Shown here piece by piece: positions 1 to 13,122 of a DNA stretch of 64,000 nt (position 1 is its first letter; each line of letters starts with the position of its first letter). This DNA comes from Hoplostethus atlanticus (taxonomy: Eukaryota > Chordata > Actinopteri > Trachichthyiformes > Trachichthyidae): assembly GCA_034670405.1 (NCBI GenBank), contig JAXDDX010000072.1:1116001-1180000 (forward strand). Reading direction: 5' to 3'. The notes under the pieces were generated by a model, which did not search any database, was not told the DNA's origin, and saw only the letters and a list, made by a program, of their open reading frames with translations. The position numbers and the translations under genes were made by a program.

Positions 1-881
1 ACTTGCACACCAAGGTTCATATGATCAGAGCATCTCGGAATAGCAGTTCTGACCTGAGTGCAGTTTCAATAAAGCCATGTGATCTTATTCTTAAATCCCT
101 ATTTGAATTTGGTGAATTTTACTGGAATCCGATCATTTAAATCAAAAAAGACATCTGTGATTTCAATCCGATGTGAATCTGCCACATCGGCAGGTTTTCC
201 AGTAATAAATCCAGAGATCACCTACAGAGTTAGCAGAGTTCATCTACTGAAATGCATTAATGGGATACTATTTGTTGGCTGGCAGATTGTCATACCACAT
301 CAAGGCTACCAGCTCAAATGGCTTAATGGAGGCTGTAGCACGGGGTTTTTTGGCCTCTGTGCAAATGCATCAGCTACCAACATCACTTTGCGGAGACCCT
401 TAGGAAGGATGAATAAAGTAAATTTGAAAAAAAGGAAATGGGATACATCTCTCTCATTGTAGCATCTGGTAAGTAGGTAGCTGGTTAAAACTAAAGGCTT
501 GTCTTCCAGACAATGAAATTCATTCTGCAAAGCAAAAATGATTGCTATAAAAGGAATTGTACATCGTGACCTCTTCCATCCAGGCTGCAAGCAGTAATTT
601 GAGGGAAATCACAGCAATCCTTTATCCCTTATCAAGGGTCCTCTGGAAGTACACACATAACACTTTACAGGACCTCCCACAGCAAACCGAATCCAGCTCC
701 AATAGGGGTATAGATGCTTTATGATTGCAGTGGAGGGATGGAGGGAGGCAGGGAGGGAGAGACAGGGGGGTCGGGTGGATGGTGGTTTCATTTGTGTGTC
801 TGTGTGTGTTGCATGTCTAAATTGAAACCTTAACACCACGTTCATTTTCATCTTCACAGCTTCTAAGTACCAGTTCTGCTC

Positions 882-903
882 GGTGTGTGTGTGTGTGTGT
901 GTG
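882..903 (+). repeat. (GT)n microsatellite
   Basis: About 11 GT units. Ordinary dinucleotide repeat. Confidence 0.9.
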
Positions 904-2534
904 GGTAAGCAGGAGGGCGTAATTGCTGTCCTGTCCCCGTCGGACATTTGCTCGAGTACAATTAGAGACGTCTGGGTTTTGCGCGCTGCCCATTTGGACA
1001 CGCTAACAAAGCGGCAGGGACGGCGATGGACTTTCCTCGTGGCGGCTGAAAGTAATCTGAGACGCAGGTATTTTTTTCCTCGCCTCTCCTCGCCACAATG
1101 CCCGGCGCCTGGGCATTGAGCCTGCCACTCTCCGATAAGGGCTCGGCCCGACTCCTTAACCACACCGGCGCTCATTACCTCGCGCCAGATCAACTCCCCC
1201 CGAGGAGTTTCCACTCCCCTCTAAACCTGGCAGACTCTGCGCTATCCCTCTTCACGGCCCTCCGGCGGCTCATTTGTAGATGAAAGTGGGAAGGTTTCAC
1301 CTGTGAACTGAAGATGGAGGGACACAAAGAGGAAGGGATGGACGGGGTCCCACAGGGCGGTCAAACCCTCTTTACTCGTCCAGGATCTTAAAGCCCTCGG
1401 GTTTCTTTTTAGTGCCTCCCCCTCTTTCTTTTTGTGCATCCAGTGCCTCCACTCTTTCCTTTTCATACATTCAGTGCTCGTGGCGTTCACCTCAAAGCCT
1501 TTAATAATTTGACGTGTCCACCTTCTGTAACTCACTTGCCTTGAAACCTGGACCTAAAAGAGAAGCTGCTTTAGAGCTAGGTCGACCTCGGTTAGCTCCT
1601 CATCATAAACAAACCATTGCTATAGTCAGTCACATGGAAAAACACAAGGCCCAGCGTAGATGTCAAGGTAACACCAAACACAAGAATGATTGATTGATAA
1701 GGCTCTTCAATTGCGTCTTACAAACAACTTTTACTGTGCTGCTAGAACAGCCAGAGTATGTAATGTATGTTCTCACAAGCGGACCAAATGTCTGGCTTTA
1801 ACCTAACCATTAGCAGCTCAATTAACTGGCAGAGAGTCAATAAATGCGAGAGATAATCCTGACCAGCATTAGCTCACGACCCAAGAGCCATTGGGCACCG
1901 CCATAATGTGTCGGCTCTATGTAGACAGGTTTCCATTTACTTAACAACACTGGTCCTAAGTCTGCAAGCGGTTATCTGTCGCTCTTGGGGATTGTGGTTG
2001 CCGATGTCGTCATTTATTGCAGCCTACTGTAAGTAGAGGCCACATTATTGATCAATAAACGTATTTAAGCCAAGGCTAGCGAGGCGTGTCATGGCGTAGC
2101 ATTGGATACAATAACCGGGCGGGAAGCCGAGCGCAGATAGATTTTCATAATAGGCGGAATGCACTGCCGATCGCTCACACTTACTTCCCCCTAACAGCCT
2201 CTTTATTTTCAAATGGTTTCGGAGGAGCTGTGTTTACGGTGCCTGGCTCCAGGTGAATATTAAATAGGCAAACACAGGAGCGTTCCAGCGGAGATAAAAT
2301 ACCGAGCTAGCAAACAAGAACCCTCCGTTTTTCATATCAACGCACATTCATCCACCCACCCACGTCCATTTCCAGAAAAAAACATTTCATGCCGTTGAAG
2401 AGTGAGGCAAGGTGCTAAGCACTATGAGCGGGGAGAAGCTCAGCTGCTAAATTACCCTAAAGGAGGCGTGCATCCTCATTTCTTTTTTCACGGTGCTCAG
2501 GTAACCCGGGTAAGGGGCGCAATTTCTTTCTTTT

Positions 2535-2668
2535 GGGCGTTTTTGCCTTTATTGGACAGTAGAGCGAGACAGGAAGGATGGCATGCAACTAAGGTCCCAG
2601 GCCGAATTTCGAACCCAGGACATCGCGGTTACCTGGTAAGTGCCTTAGACCGCTGAGCCACCAGGATG
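2535..2668 (-). mobile_element. tRNA-derived SINE
   Basis: On the minus strand the head reads GGTGGCTCAGCGGTCTAAGG, a tRNA-like box A, followed by GGTTCGAA, a perfect RNA polymerase III box B core. A body then follows that ends near 2535 (revcomp of tttattggacagtagagcg). This head-plus-body layout is that of a tRNA-derived SINE common in fish. A second body-only fragment lies at 8946-9045. It is not a functional tRNA, because no acceptor stem closes. Confidence 0.75.
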
Positions 2669-5600
2669 CCAGCACTTACCATTCATATGTGAATGGGATT
2701 GCTCTTTACCTGCTTCCCCGCCCCGTTATTTGCAGCATTTTCACGTTGCCTCAATCACGTCCCTGAAGAAAGCTCGCACCAGCGTGAGGTTTTGTGTTTA
2801 AATATGTTGCCATTTTTCAGATCGGCCCCGATGTGTATTTCACCCATAACAAGTTGTGGGCGACTAGAAATTGGGACCCTCTGGTACTTGTCCTTAGATG
2901 GCTCCATCAGCTCTAATTGGGTATATTTGCTGCTTCTTTGGGGAAGGGATATTTTTCTCACAACATCCACAGCTATTAGTAGCATAAAGAGGGATTTTCA
3001 TTCCTGTTAAAAGGGGTATCCCGCTGTGAAGTTGCCCAGTGAAATATTGCATGCTGAGCCACAGAGGAAATGAAATGTCTAAGAGAGAAGGCGGAAAAGT
3101 GTTTTTTAAATTCTTTTTTTAAATGAATTAAATTTATGTGGGAATTATTTCTTCTAAAATTATGCTATCTAGTCCACGCTGGCGAGGTAAAGTGACTTTG
3201 AAAAGCGGCTACAAATCAAGTATTTGGTCACAACATTGGTGGAGTGTCCATGTCTCGTAAACAATGTTAGATAACATGCTAATGGCGAGCGGAAGTGGCC
3301 CTTTCATCTTTGTCCTTCGTGGAATCGAGGGACACGCAACGTCGTGACTTCAAGATTTGTAATTTCCTTTTAATCATTGACTGAGGAGACATCTAAAGCC
3401 TGTGGTGCTCCAACACAGCTCTGATGACAAATGAAATAGCTTTTCTTTTTTTTTTAGGGAATCCACAACATCTTGCAAAATAGCTGCCAACTCTTATATT
3501 TGATGTCATTGGCATGGCAAAGGTAGCGGGGCTTTGTGTCTGGCGGAGAGTGCTAGTAGTGTAAAACGAGTGGGTATCCTCCCCAGCAGGCTTCTGTTGC
3601 CGCGGAGGACAAACGAGGAGACTTGCAGCCCAGTGGTGGAACAGATTTCAGCGCCGAGCCTCACAAGGCTCTTTGTACTCTGGATACGAATCACCTGCAG
3701 TCGCTCAGATCCTTCCACACAACAAAGGTAGACAAGTCTAGTGAAGTGGACTGAATCTGAATCTTTTTTTTTTATTTATCCCAATGCAGAATTGCAAGGT
3801 CATGGTCAGAGAAAACACAGATGAAAAACAAGGGGAACTTTCTTGAAGAGTCGTGGGTATTCTGATCTTCTTTCAATCACAGCTTTGTGAATATTTAACA
3901 GTGATGAATGCCATTCAAGAGCATTCACTAGTGGTTATCTTCCAGAGAAGTGCTCCTGAGCTCCCCTCACCTCAATCACTCAACGTGCACAATCCCTTTT
4001 TGTTTCCAAACATCAATGTTGGCAGCCTGACTGAAAGTGCCAGAGACTGGAGATGCCTTGGCGGCTACTTGTTCAGATGAATATTCACTGCGAATGCTCA
4101 TGAACGACCATTTTTTGTGTGGAGGAAATGCAAACCTAAGGAACTGTGCCCTCCAAATGCACAGCATGGCCCCTGCTATGTTGCTAAGAAAACTACTTTC
4201 TGGCCTTTTTTTTTTTCAACCCAGACATCCAACTCTGCAATCACATTAACTTGCATTTCCAAATCCATCTTTGAGATGAATTAAGTGGGGTCTTTTAGTT
4301 TGAGTTGTTTGTCAGGTGGGATTTTTCTTTTTATTTGGGCTGTATGACTCATGGTGAGGAGCTGTGGATGCTCTGATGCATGCGATTAGCCTGGATAGCA
4401 TGTCTGCCACAGCATGGGGTAGCATCACAGGCAGGATATCCTGACAAACATCAGTGAAGATCCACTCACAAATAGATGGGAGCTGAAGTCGATTCATAAA
4501 AGGAACTGGTGTTCAGTGGTTGTTTGTTGGTTAAAGAAGTGAGGAGGTTGTGTTGTTTTTTCACGGAATTAAGCCGTTTCTGTAAGCTTTTATTAGATGT
4601 GCTATATGTATTATTTTTATACTTAAATCATTGTCAAATTTAATTGTGATGTTTTGGTTATAATTACGGTAATCAAGTGAGACCATGCTCGGGAATATTG
4701 GCAGCCTCTATCTCATGCTAGTGTTTATAAAAATTTGGACATTTCCCATAAACCCTGTTGCTTTGTGTCCCCCCTCCCTCCCTGTCTTTGGCTTTACTGA
4801 AGATGTTCAACATGTTGGAAGTGATATTTTTTTTTTTCCATTAATCTCTGAAAGCTTTCAATCTGTTTGCGCTGAAAGAGCAGCACACTATTTCGTGCCA
4901 TAAAGCAATCCGGCACATTTCCTGCCGAGTCTAACCCAGTGGCACAGAATGAGTACGTTCACGCTAATAATTCAATCTTAACCCAATTGAATTGTCACAT
5001 AAACGCCTTTATCCTATTATGCTAACTCTGGTAACATTGGCTCGGGTGTGCATGTAATCGTACTCAATGTAAAATGCAATGTAGAGGCCAGTCCTATCGG
5101 TGATGGTCTTGTTTTTTTACGGTAATTATACTAATGTCTCATATGAATTGTGGTGATGATTTATTGATGTTAACTTGCTACACAATGGACCTTTGCAGCC
5201 TTCCGTTACGGTTAAATGTGGATCTAAAGACACACAAATGGAATTGATGGGCGTGTTATTGAAATAATGATTCCCAGGCCCCCAGTTTTTTTTTGCCTGG
5301 TGGAACATCGAAGGCTGTTGACACCCCACTTTAGCTCAGCGGGGCATTGAAGGGAACGGTAATAATCCCCCCTCCCCCCCCCCCCCCGCCCATTCCCTCC
5401 CACACACCTTCACCTCTTTACACTCCTTGCCTCTACCCCTTAGCAGAAGACTTGTTTAATTTTAGCCTCTCTGACACACGCTTGACATAGATTAATTATA
5501 GAGGCTCTTCATGTCATTTAGCAATGTGCGCATGAACACACACACACACACTACCGGAAGAAGCAGTAATTCAGAGCATCCCTCCCTCCAACAAATCCAC

Positions 5601-6295
5601 TTCATCCTCAGCAACCCCCAGCGCCACCTCCAACACCCACCCCTCCGCCGTCACCCGCACCTCCTACACCTTCCTCAGCCTCGATTCTTCTTCCTCCTCC
5701 TCCTCCCTCGCTCTTGAAGCCCTCTCAGGTCTCAGAAGTGATTGCCTGCTCCTATAAGCTCCATCCACTCACACCTTTCCCGGCCCATCTCCACGCTGCT
5801 TGACTGATCGGGAGAAATTGCACCGGAGACGACTCTGGCTCCTTCAACAATTTCATGGCCTACTTTCACCCAGATAAGAGGAACAGTCAAAAAAACGGAG
5901 GGAAAAAAGTGAATGGTCCACAGTCATCACTGCGGCCGGGAAGCTCCATCCTGGAACCTTTTATTTTTGTTGTTGTCAGCGGATCTGTGATTGTGCTCTC
6001 TCAATAGGGATGGCACTAAAGAAAAATCCTTTTGGTCCTCATAACGAGCTTTTTTTTTTTTTTTTTTTACTTTCCCACCTCTATGCAACCCAATTTGAAT
6101 TCAGTGTGTTTTTCCACTAAGGACCACGGCATATGGTTTAGTTTCTTTTCTAGACTTTTATGCCAGTTTGGGTGCAAAAAAGATAACAAGTGAGTGACCC
6201 TGAACCTTTTCTGGCATCTAGACCCTTTGTCGAAGATTTAAAGCTGCACTAGGCCGAGATTATTATGTAGAAATACAATTTTTAGCCTAAATCAG

Positions 6296-6380
6296 AAAGG
6301 GCTGTAGCAGAGAAGAGCATCCTACCCCCTCTAATTGAGACGCCGATGATTCACCCTATTAGCCCAAATAAAATTCTGGA
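6296..6380 (+). repeat. Dispersed repeat, copy 1 of 2
   Basis: About 85 bp sharing the words agaagagcatcc, ctaattgaga, gattcaccctatt and gcccaaat, in the same order, with 12096-12181. The family is unknown to me. Confidence 0.6.
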
Positions 6381-8574
6381 AATGTTCTCTGCAAAGAAGC
6401 GAAATCCAAAAGTGTCTCCTAAACCGCAGAAAGCCAGCGCTCCCATCTAGAGAAAACTGAGAGGAAACCGACTTCACCTTACCTTCACCTTCTGGGTGTT
6501 CCAAGTCCCAGTCGAAATGCTCACGCTGCCATCCGGGGGCAGCTAAGGACGCGCTTGTGGCACTAAATGAGCGATACATATTACGCGTCAGTAAAAGAGT
6601 GATGCATGTTGCGACAGCCGGCACGCTGCATGAGACGGGCTTTAATAGAGCTTAATCATCGCCATTATGCCCGCCCGCAGTCGCATCAAAGCTCCGAAGA
6701 CCTCGTACATCACATCCTCGCGCGACTGCTGTTTGTAACTTTTGTATGATAATCACCGCCACTCAGGAGGAGAAGGGGAGGTTCATCGCGGGGCCCACGC
6801 ATCATGTTCCTAGCGCCGTATATTAGACAAGCTTTGATCCATCTAATAATCCTTCCGCCGGCAGAGCCCCGTATTAGCTCTGCTTCACTAGAGCACAGAA
6901 GAAGACCCTGGGTTGGAACGGCGTCTGATACATCCAATGCCACCTCGCTGTCTTCTTCCCTCTCCATCCCCGTCGGCATGCCAGTCTCCAGGCCTAGAGG
7001 GACGAGTGGATAGGCAGCACTGGCACAGCAACAGCCGGCCTTTTTATTTATTTATTTATTTTTTTCCTTTTCCTGTTGTTTCTCACTATTGATTTGTCTT
7101 TTTGTTCTCTTCCACTTTTTCCTCCTTTCATCAAGTATCAGGCTTTTCTATTTCACTTACTCTCCATCCCTCTTAATCTCTCACCTTCCGTCTCACCTTC
7201 AAAATGGGGCGGCATACTTAGAATAAAGTAGAAGCAGTAACAGCAGCAATAAAGCAGTCAAAACACATCGCTGCGTACATATTTCGCAGATATCTTCGTA
7301 ATGGGTTCGGTAAGCCAAGCCTCCAAATGAGTCCTTTTGAAAGCTGACCGTGAGATGTGAGCATGGAGGTGTAAACAAAGGCAATGAACCACCAACCAAT
7401 CACGGTGTGTGACTGGTTTGGTCGGAAAGCCAATGCGCCTTTTGTCTGGATGACCCTGCCAAAGTGAGTTTCTGCAGCAAGCATACTGTGGACTTCCTCT
7501 CATTCACTGCATTGCTTCCTTCATTCTGTTTCACGCTTCCTCTCCTTCCTCCTCCTCTATCCATTCTAACTCTCCTCGCTGGCTTTCACCAGTCTACTCC
7601 CTTCTGACCTTTTTGCCTTTTTCACACTTTTCTCTTGCCCTCCGTGGTCCCTGCTATCGCCCATCACATTTTGTTTTGAGCTCCAGACAGGTCAAGGTTT
7701 TAAAAAAATAAAAAATAAAAAACAGCCGGAGATGAAGCATCCGCTGACCATGTGTCACTTAGCGTTAGACTGCCTGTTCGACGACGCAGGGGAAAGAGCG
7801 CTCTTAAATGCAGATGCAGAACGAGCTGCTTTGTTTTTCAAACTTTGCTAAGAGATGAAGATGGGTGAATACAAATAAGATGAGAGCAGGGGGGGGGGGG
7901 TCTGTCCAAAGAACTCCCTTTCATTGTGTGCACTGTAATGAATGAATTCTCACCACTCAAGACTCTCGTGGTCACATAAGTGACTTTTCAAAGCCACATT
8001 TCTGATTGTTTGGTTTTACCTTGACCTGCGGCACTTTGGATTTTTTTTTTTTCTTTTGACTGCAGTTCTGTCACCCCTAACTGAGAGGAAGTCTAAGCAG
8101 CGGAGAATGAGTAGAGAATATAAGAGATGCTGCCATTTCCTTTTGACAAGGCTGCCAGTAAGAGACCATTCCTCCCACACTTGTATTCTGTCTATCAGCT
8201 CACCCTGTTTACCGATGACCACATACTCGTAGTGACACACCGTCCCCGATTCACAGCTGCTAACATGTTACACTATATGGGTTAGGAAGAAAGACTACTT
8301 TGAATCTACTGTAGGATAGCAGGCATAGAGATATTTGTACTTTGCACCCTGTTTGTGATTTCACAGTCTCTTTTCTTCTGAGGCTGAGCAACATTCCTCA
8401 AAGCATACCACAAAACCCTGACTACTAAATTAAAGAATACCAGATAGATAGTGTTGTCCAAGTATGCAACCTGATAAATAGTGTGCTTGGACCAGGTTGT
8501 TGCTAGGATGTAATTTTCTGAATACTGCCCCAGCCAATAGATGCAATAAAGTGAGTGTTCACTGTTTCATTCTC

Positions 8575-8668
8575 GTTTTGAGCCTGGTCGCCATTTCGCT
8601 TTACTTCTGTAGCTTGCCTTTATTTTCGTTTACCGTTGCTTACCGTTTACTGGAGTTTTCCTGGTTGC
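8575..8668 (+). repeat. 94-bp direct repeat, left copy
   Basis: From gttttgagcctggtcg to ttcctggttgc. It is the same length as the copy at 10541-10634 and I count three differences. The words atgcaacctgataaat precede both copies (8464 and 10522), but this copy has about 93 extra bp in between, including aataaag. Possible terminal repeats of an old retroelement or a segmental copy. Confidence 0.8.
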
Positions 8669-8945
8669 CGGGGTATGTCCAGTGATTTGCAATAATTGTG
8701 GAGATCCTGTGATTTGAATCCTGTGCAAATCTGCCATGTCTGTCATTGGTAAAGTTAAAATTCCTTGCGAGACAGATACTACTAACCTAGTGCAAATCAA
8801 ACTCTTGGTAATTTCAGCCATAATTTGCTTTTGGTGTGCACTTTTATTCTATTATTAGTATTCTATTATTCTATTATAATTATATTTTATAAATAATAAA
8901 AAAATAAATATGTATTGATTTTTATTAAATTTTTTAAAAACTTTT

Positions 8946-9045
8946 TTGCCCATCAAGTTACTAGAAGAAAGAGCCAGGAAACACTGGGGGAGACAGGGGA
9001 GGGATGACATGTGACAAAGGTCCTGGTCCTGGGAAATGAAAAATC
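8946..9045 (-). mobile_element. SINE-body-like fragment
   Basis: It shares the order 'tttgcc... agagccaggaaacac ... gacaggggagggatgacatg ... aaggtcctgg' with the body of the SINE at 2535-2668 but lacks the tRNA-like head. Probably a truncated copy. Confidence 0.5.
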
Positions 9046-10540
9046 AGTGAGGCATTAGTGGAATCTGTAGGAAGGTTTTGAATGCAATTTTGGTACAAGC
9101 GGCATGTTTTGCTCTGCTAAACCAGGAAGCGACAAACGCACAATATATAGCACACAATAGATACACAATTGTATCCGGGCCACCAGTGATTTCAGTGAAT
9201 TTCATTGTCCTATGTGATTGTGTTTCATGAAACACAGGTTGGTGGGCGGGTAATTAATTAATTACGAGGTCCCCACATAATACTAGTCCCGTGCGAATCG
9301 GGCTTATTTTACAACTGGCCTAGAGTATGGCTGGTAACGTTAATAGAGGTTATACAATGATGTCTGGAGCTTGTGGGATTTCATCATTCATAGGACCGGA
9401 TTCTTTTTGCAGAACTGCGGTGAAGAAACAGAACCGAAACAAAGAAACACAAGTGGTTTTATTCATGCAATATCAATACAACTGAATTTCATTATACAAA
9501 TGTTTTGTCCTATTCTCTGTGGTAGTTCAGTCCATATTATTGAAAATTCATTACTGTCTCCCATGGGCTCCGATTGGAGAGGATCATTTGTCCCGCCTAC
9601 TAATCCAGGATGTCATATTGATGCGCAACTCTGTGGAGAATAAATGCAAAACGTGACTGTGATAATAGATTGTTTCTGTGGTTAAAGGAGATATTTTCTG
9701 CGTCTAACTTAATTACTCATTGGATGACAACACACAAACCATTCAGCTCCCATGTGTATCCATATGACTGCTCAGATAAAAGTGCTTCCTAGGTTCTAGC
9801 TTCACAAATAAGGCTTAGATTATAGGACGTGGTAATTCCCTTTGACATAGTATAGTCTTCAGTCAAGGAGTATGAAACCGTTAACTGTTCCCTCTGCAGA
9901 GTTGCTTACCATTCCTTGTGAGTTGGGAGGATTATTTATGAGTTGCGCCATGAGGTCCAGAGTGTTTTCAGACTGTTTTTCCGAACTATGGTACAGATAT
10001 TTTACTTTTACTGTTCTGCACAATCACTTGCTGCTGATATATTGCAGATGCCTCTGTTAGCAAACCCTGGGTGTTTACTCGTACAGGGTGATTTGGGAAC
10101 ATTATACACGGAAGCTCATGATGCATCGCAAATTCTAAGTAAATTCATCATAATATTGTTTAGAACACACCCAGTGTATCATTACCTTGATTGAATATTC
10201 TCTGGGGCAGCTGTATTCTATAGCAAATAATCTCACGACAGTCAGCTTCTTATAACATAACCGTGCATTCACACTGTGAACGGCTTGGTTGATGGGTCAC
10301 CCTATTGTGACCGAGTGTGGGCAGTGTGAGAGGCTCCGATTACATCTATGTAGTTCAGTGTATAGTGCTATGTAGTGCAGGCTCGGGCAAGGTTCCAGTA
10401 TCACCTGTATCAAACGGTGCTGCAGTGTCACCAGTTGTTTTTTCCCCCACAAACGCCGTAATTTGTCATTATGACACATGCGGCCAATTTCACAACTAGC
10501 CTAGTCCTGCGTCAACACTAAAATGCAACCTGATAAATTA

Positions 10541-10634
10541 GTTTTGAGCCTGGTCGTCATTTCGCTTTACTTCTGTAGCTTGCCTTTATTTTTGTTTACC
10601 GTTACTTACCGTTTACTGGAGTTTTCCTGGTTGC
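10541..10634 (+). repeat. 94-bp direct repeat, right copy
   Basis: About 97% identical by eye to 8575-8668, same strand, 1966 bp apart, and only 163 bp before ADAM exon E1. Confidence 0.8.
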
Positions 10635-10797
10635 TCAGCTCTATAGGAAATGAATTGACTTCTGGTGATTTGTTGATCGTGTTGCTTGCACTGTGACCAC
10701 ACGGTCAGAATAGTGCATAGTTCCGTCTAATGTTTTTATGATGCTTTTCAATGTAAGCCATTTTCTTCTGGTGATCACCTCTCTCTTACCCCGACAG

Positions 10798-10874
10798 GAC
10801 CAATACCCAGACAGAGGAGAAATAGTGCTGTCATCCAATGACCTGCATCTGGTGCTACAAGTGGAACGAAATCA
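10798..10874 (+). CDS. adam33: ADAM33/ADAM13-like metalloprotease, exon E1 (prodomain)
   Basis: A 77-bp exon with acceptor cgacag and donor gtaagt, read from phase 0 and ending two bases into a codon. It encodes a prodomain segment with the typical ADAM strand NDLHLVLQVERNQ, equivalent to the hydrophobic stretch ending in E-K/R-N found in ADAM12, ADAM19 and ADAM33. Its last two bases join the first base of E2 to give Q. The phase and its position just before the FTETHY exon suggest exon 3 of a meltrin-type gene. The start codon and signal peptide are not in this exon. Confidence rests on the perfect junction with E2. Confidence 0.9.
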
Positions 10875-11769
10875 GTAAGTGATGTCTCTACTGCCTTAAC
10901 ACCTTTCTGTCGTCCATCTGAGAAACAGAGGGTAGTGGGAAGTGGACAGAGAAGGAAAACCTGCAAAATTCTATATCTGTACCTCTTCTCTCTCAGCTTG
11001 ATTTGTACAACCTAGTCTTCTTTTCCGTTCAGGCCAATCGATATCCTCCTTCATCTCTTGTGAGCTACCGACCTATATTATACCACAGGAGCTCAAGGTT
11101 ACTATATACTGCCACCTTTTAAAAGCTTATTAAAGATTGAATGGATGGCCCTAGGATATAGACGAAGTGTGGTTACCAAATGCTCCAGCTAGTGTGCATA
11201 GCAACTGGCCTCTGAAAATTTCCACAGGCTACAGATTTTTTTTTTTTTTTTTTTTGAAAAATATAATCTATTTTTTATGAAAAGCATAAAGATGCTGTGT
11301 GCCCTTGGACAATTTTTAGAGGCCAGTTGGTATGCACGCTAAGCTCTGTGCATCACTGATGACTGACAACTTTGTTCGCTTTGAGAAAGATATCGATAAC
11401 AGATAAGATAACATTGCGGGTGGGGGGGGGGGGGGTGTCAGATTAAACACGAGTCATGAGTCGGCGCTTCAGCTAGTTGCTGCTGAAGAGTGGGGGCAGG
11501 GGATGTGTAATTGACGCACCTCAGGGCACAATGGAGGAGCAAGGCTAATCTGAATGGGCAGCAGGCTCCACAGGGGCCGCTGGAACAAGGTTCAAGGCCA
11601 ATGGAGGTGACGTTGTTCCTGCGATAACATCAAGGCCCGCTCAGCTCCGGCTCTTTCGACAGAAGCCGAAGACGTGCCGCGACTCCCAAGGCGGACCACT
11701 TAACATGCCCGTAAACCTTAGAACTAGAGAGGACAACATGTCTGCAGAATATCTCCCTTCTGTTCATTA

Positions 11770-12071
11770 GAGATTCTCAAACTTTTTTCCTATTAAGGTC
11801 CCTCAAATAGATACTCATAGATCCTCACAGACTCTGAAGCAATGCCATCTGACAAGATATTTGTAGTTTTGTAGCATCGAATTGCATATGTCTATTCTGT
11901 AGGGGTGGTGATTACAGCGGGGAGAGTGAAGTCTTTGATCGAAACAGACATCGTTAGACATTATCTGAGGGAAATAATAGGGAAATTAAACTATTCCTCA
12001 TTTTGCTGGGGAGCCTGGAACTCTCAAGGACCGTTGGTGGTCCCTGAACCCCACCTTGGGAACCACTGCTT
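11770..12071. mobile_element. hAT-type MITE relic
   Basis: The left end reads agattctcaaactttttt and the right end ccaccttgggaaccactgc. The reverse complement of the right end (cagtggttcccaaggtgg) is the CAGNGGTTC(T/C)CAA type of terminus used by Charlie-like hAT elements. No open frame of note. Exact ends and target duplication are not clear. Confidence 0.5.
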
Positions 12072-12095
12072 TCTGTCTTATCAGCCTTAATCAAA

Positions 12096-12181
12096 AAGTG
12101 GGGTGCAACACAGAAGAGCATCCCATCCCCCCTAATTGAGATGCCATAGATTCACCCTATTTGCCCAAATGAAATTATGGT
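12096..12181 (+). repeat. Dispersed repeat, copy 2 of 2
   Basis: Same order of shared words as 6296-6380, with scattered substitutions. It lies just downstream of a hAT-like MITE relic. Confidence 0.6.
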
Positions 12182-13054
12182 GTCGGCATGGTCACTGGCA
12201 GGAAATCGTGCCGTCATATTTGGTTTTGTCACGATGATTGGTGGTTTAATTTGAAAGAATGCTGCAAAGCAGCGCATTTGATGCAGTCTTCAAGAGTGAT
12301 GCGCAAAAAGAAGTTGTTGAACGACTGTGGCATGCTTCAATGGGAAGCCCATGTGGGGTTTCAATAGGTTTTTGATACAGAGCAACAGGCTTTGAGTTCT
12401 CTCTGTGTAGTTTATTCAACAGATGTTGCCGATGTACTCAACAAGTTTCAGTAAGCCAATCAAAGGCAGAAAGGTACACATATACTGCCTGCAAAGAGTT
12501 CAGTTTGGAAACAGGCTGATGGCTTTCAGCAGGAGAAGACAATTGGAGGAATTGACGCACACACAGTCAGGCAGAAAAGCAAGAAATCCTGAAACAGCGG
12601 TGGCAATACATGGAAAAGACAAGCAATGATGAATGAGAATGAGAAGAGATTGGGGGGGGGGTAAATGGCACAGCACTCTGCGTCAGACACTGTGTTCGGG
12701 CCAAGGAGTCACAGACGGTAATACAGGATGTGAACTTGGCAGCACCTGTGTTTATTTTAAACCGGCGTTGAGTCCCAGCAAAGCCTACACGTTTGGTCTG
12801 GACCGCTGAAATGTAGGTCAGGGAGAGCCTGGGGAAGTTAGTCATTCAGTTGGAGGAGGGGTTACTGGGAACGTTACTGGGAACTGGGTTTATTTTTACT
12901 AATGGGCCTCTCCCACTGGGACAAGTACGGAGCATGACTAGAAAAAAAAAGTAGGGTTTGACTGAGTTTTGAAGGCCAAACCTGCTAGATATTTCTAGAC
13001 TGAAGTCACTGATTGCTGATATTTTGTGCTGATATTCAATATTTAAATTTTGAC

Positions 13055-13122
13055 TCACTGTTTCCCGCGGGATTCTATTCTTGTCAATGCGTAAAAGCCT
13101 CTGAAACAGCATTTAGACAATG
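13055..13122 (+). repeat. Dispersed repeat 'aaaagcctctgaaacagcat', copy A
   Basis: One of four copies in the window (others 15861-15931, 52031-52103, and inverted at 47679-47745). Shared core: ttctattcttgtcaatgcg / aaaagcctctgaaacagcat. Probably the end of an old, unnamed transposon. Confidence 0.7.

Larger units (their letters stand above)
1..10797 (+). other. Intron or 5' flank upstream of ADAM exon E1
   Basis: No convincing coding exon was recognised here. The E1 acceptor (cgacag before 10798) shows that the transcript begins further upstream, so this stretch is probably the intron before E1, perhaps with an unrecognised early prodomain exon. All open frames are short and have no family resemblance. 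It holds a (GT)n run at 882-903, a tRNA-derived SINE at 2535-2668, a C-run near 5378, T-runs near 3447 and 6051, a G-run near 7891, a SINE-body-like fragment at 8946-9045 and the first copy of a 94-bp direct repeat at 8575-8668. Signal peptide and first prodomain exons were looked for and not found. Confidence 0.6.

Noticed and set aside
609..1214. 201-codon minus-strand open frame
   Set aside because: Contains microsatellite-encoded THTHTH runs, with no splice or domain support; it overlaps other random frames.
2590..2668. Possible tRNA gene on the minus strand
   Set aside because: A and B boxes are good but no cloverleaf closes and a SINE body follows, so it is a tRNA-derived SINE.
1..10797. 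Missing first exons (signal peptide, early prodomain)
   Set aside because: Searched by eye for a signal peptide and an exon ending in phase 0 before E1; nothing convincing, so none is reported.
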